Shown piece by piece: positions 63,198 through 64,000 of a stretch of 64,000 nt of DNA (positions are counted from its first letter, which is position 1; the number at the start of each line of letters is the position of its first letter). A program made the translations under genes and the position numbers. Location: contig CAKVLN010000006.1 in NCBI GenBank assembly GCA_934757275.1, positions 41,926 through 105,925 of the forward strand, given 5' to 3'. A model generated the notes under the pieces. It saw only the letters and a list, made by a program, of their open reading frames with translations, searched no databases and was not told the origin of the DNA. This DNA comes from an uncultured Candidatus Melainabacteria bacterium (GTDB taxonomy: Bacteria > Cyanobacteriota > Vampirovibrionia > Gastranaerophilales > Gastranaerophilaceae).

Positions 63198-63755
63198 TTA
63201 AGTATTTTCATCATCACTCAAATAACGATAATCTAACATACTACCTTCATACTCTGTCAAATCATCACCATAGTATAGTGACATATTGTTTATAACTCTA
63301 TTTGTATCAGCGATTTTTTGCTTTTGAATATCAGAATTTACACCATAAGCACTGATTTCTTGATTTGTAACCTTACCATCGTGGTTTGCGTCAATATCAT
63401 CAAAGTGGTTCAACACGGTTTCTTGCAAAGAAGTACTCATGCCAGAAGATGCACCTAGTGACATAATTTGTTCACGAGTTAAACCTTGTGTTGCCATATT
63501 ATTCATCAAGGTTTGAATTTCATCAGCAGAAATTTTACCATCACTATTTTTGTCAACAGTATTGAAGTTTGAACTTAAATATGAAGCAAAAGTCGAACCG
63601 TAGGTAGTGTTCGTAACATTAGTATTTGTCAAAGCTTTGTTAATGTTTTCTAATGTCAAACCGTCACTGTATTGACTGGAAAGCAAAGAAAATGAATTTG
63701 TTAATCCTGAATTTATTCCTGAGAATAAAGAAGAACCGTCTAATCGTTTGCTCAT
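63198..63755 (-). CDS. EF-hand protein
   Basis: 185 residues. Two EF-hand loops with complete calcium ligands: DKNSDGKISADE and DANHDGKVTNQE, about 45 residues apart, each preceded by an F-rich helix (SNFNTVD, NHFDDID). The N-terminal 50 residues are Ser/Asn/Thr-rich (SSLFSGINSGLTNSFSLLSS). No signal peptide. I start at the ATG for MSKRLDG with AAGGAGAT ahead. Likely a calcium sensor or a calcium-stabilised structural protein. Confidence 0.88.
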   Translation of the reverse strand: MSKRLDGSSLFSGINSGLTNSFSLLSSQYSDGLTLENINKALTNTNVTNTTYGSTFASYLSSNFNTVDKNSDGKISADEIQTLMNNMATQGLTREQIMSLGASSGMSTSLQETVLNHFDDIDANHDGKVTNQEISAYGVNSDIQKQKIADTNRVINNMSLYYGDDLTEYEGSMLDYRYLSDDENT

Positions 63756-63900
63756 AATATATCTCCTTGTGTTTAGTTGCAATTATTCAATATTAAGTTT
63801 AATGTTTTTCGAGAAAAAGTCAATCATACAAAATGTTGAATTTTTCGTTTTTGATCTTAACTTATCACTTTCCTATAAGTGCGTTTGCTCTTACAATTAA

Positions 63901-63930
63901 CACCTTTGCGCCATGAGCGTGTGGCGATGA
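63901..63930. repeat. Second copy of the GAGCGTGTGGCGAT repeat
   Basis: CACCTTTGCGCCATGAGCGT followed by GTGGCGAT matches the block at about 25704-25731. The match ends where the insertion sequence begins. Confidence 0.6.
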
Positions 63931-64000
63931 ACTGTCCCCCAAAAAGTGGACATTTAACTCGCAAGTAAAAAATTTCTATACTCAATCGGAGTCATTTTGT
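63931..64000 (-). mobile_element. IS3-family insertion sequence, cut by window edge
   Basis: The end motif TGTCCCCCAAAAAGTGGACA (63933-63952) is like IS3/IS150-group terminal repeats, and the transposase tail lies immediately inside. Only the transposase-3' end of the element is in the window. Confidence 0.8.
63954..64000 (-). CDS. Transposase OrfB C-terminus (IS3 family), partial
   Basis: The minus strand reads K-M-T-P-I-E-Y-R-N-F-L-L-A-S-stop, the characteristic end of IS3-family OrfB integrase-type transposases (xMTPxEYRN). The rest lies beyond the right edge. Confidence 0.85.
   Translation of the reverse strand, partial: KMTPIEYRNFLLAS

Overview
This AT-rich window most likely comes from a gut-type non-photosynthetic relative of cyanobacteria (Melainabacteria / Vampirovibrionia, 'Candidatus Gastranaerophilales'). 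The inference rests on the combination seen here: DapL-type lysine synthesis (LL-diaminopimelate aminotransferase plus LysA), flagellar genes of a diderm type, CdaA, TrmFO, and many lineage-restricted proteins that begin with a short N-terminal tag of the form x-[VN]-x-F-[RKGQ]. No 16S or ribosomal protein marker is present, so the lineage call is an inference.

Layout. 1-12.7 kb: one tight minus-strand run of 15 genes (DegT aminotransferase, two KASIII, two acyl carrier proteins, two SDRs, NeuD/PglD-like acyltransferase, radical SAM/SPASM enzyme, FabZ-like dehydratase, split transketolase, metallo-beta-lactamase-fold hydrolase, AMP ligase, LuxE-like acyl synthetase) that continues off the left edge. 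It looks like an island making an acyl-decorated amino sugar or a related acyl metabolite. 13-18.2 kb: an orphan HNH nuclease, tRNA-Phe, lineage-specific proteins and a HEPN/MNT toxin-antitoxin pair. 18.2-28.5 kb: housekeeping genes (yqeK-nadD-yitT-cdaA-lysA, secA, NAD kinase, bifunctional nuclease, dapL). 28.6-35.2 kb: HigBA, fliF-fliE, a CHASE2-GGDEF cyclase, a free-standing FlhA-C-like protein and another toxin-antitoxin pair. 35.3-42.3 kb: trmFO, an aminotransferase-Lrp pair, a kinase-like protein, an EmrB-type exporter, tRNA-Thr and a second HigBA. 42.5-44.8 kb: flgF/G-flgF/G-flgB-flgC. 45-63.8 kb: tandem paralogous giant proteins, TPR, HdeD-like and GH13 proteins, a series of small lineage-specific proteins, a GH10-like enzyme with a zinc-ribbon partner and a peptidase, glyA, a WecA-like transferase and an EF-hand protein. 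The right edge cuts an IS3-family element.

Working together: the two flagellar blocks share CCGATA-type (sigma28-like) promoters. The acyl/amino-sugar island resembles the chemistry of flagellin or surface glycan modification loci known from Campylobacter and Pseudomonas syringae, but no glycosyltransferase lies inside the window. WecA-like transferase at 61.4 kb could start a lipid-linked surface glycan.

The most unusual signals are (i) the 15-gene acyl/amino-sugar island, (ii) a recurrent promoter-like signature, TAGCAA-N17-TTTATA with an A-then-T tract and AGxGxTTTT, in front of five lineage-specific genes, several of which also carry short shared N-terminal tags, and (iii) a free-standing FlhA-C-like protein. 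Everything here was read by eye; no database or folding calculation was run.
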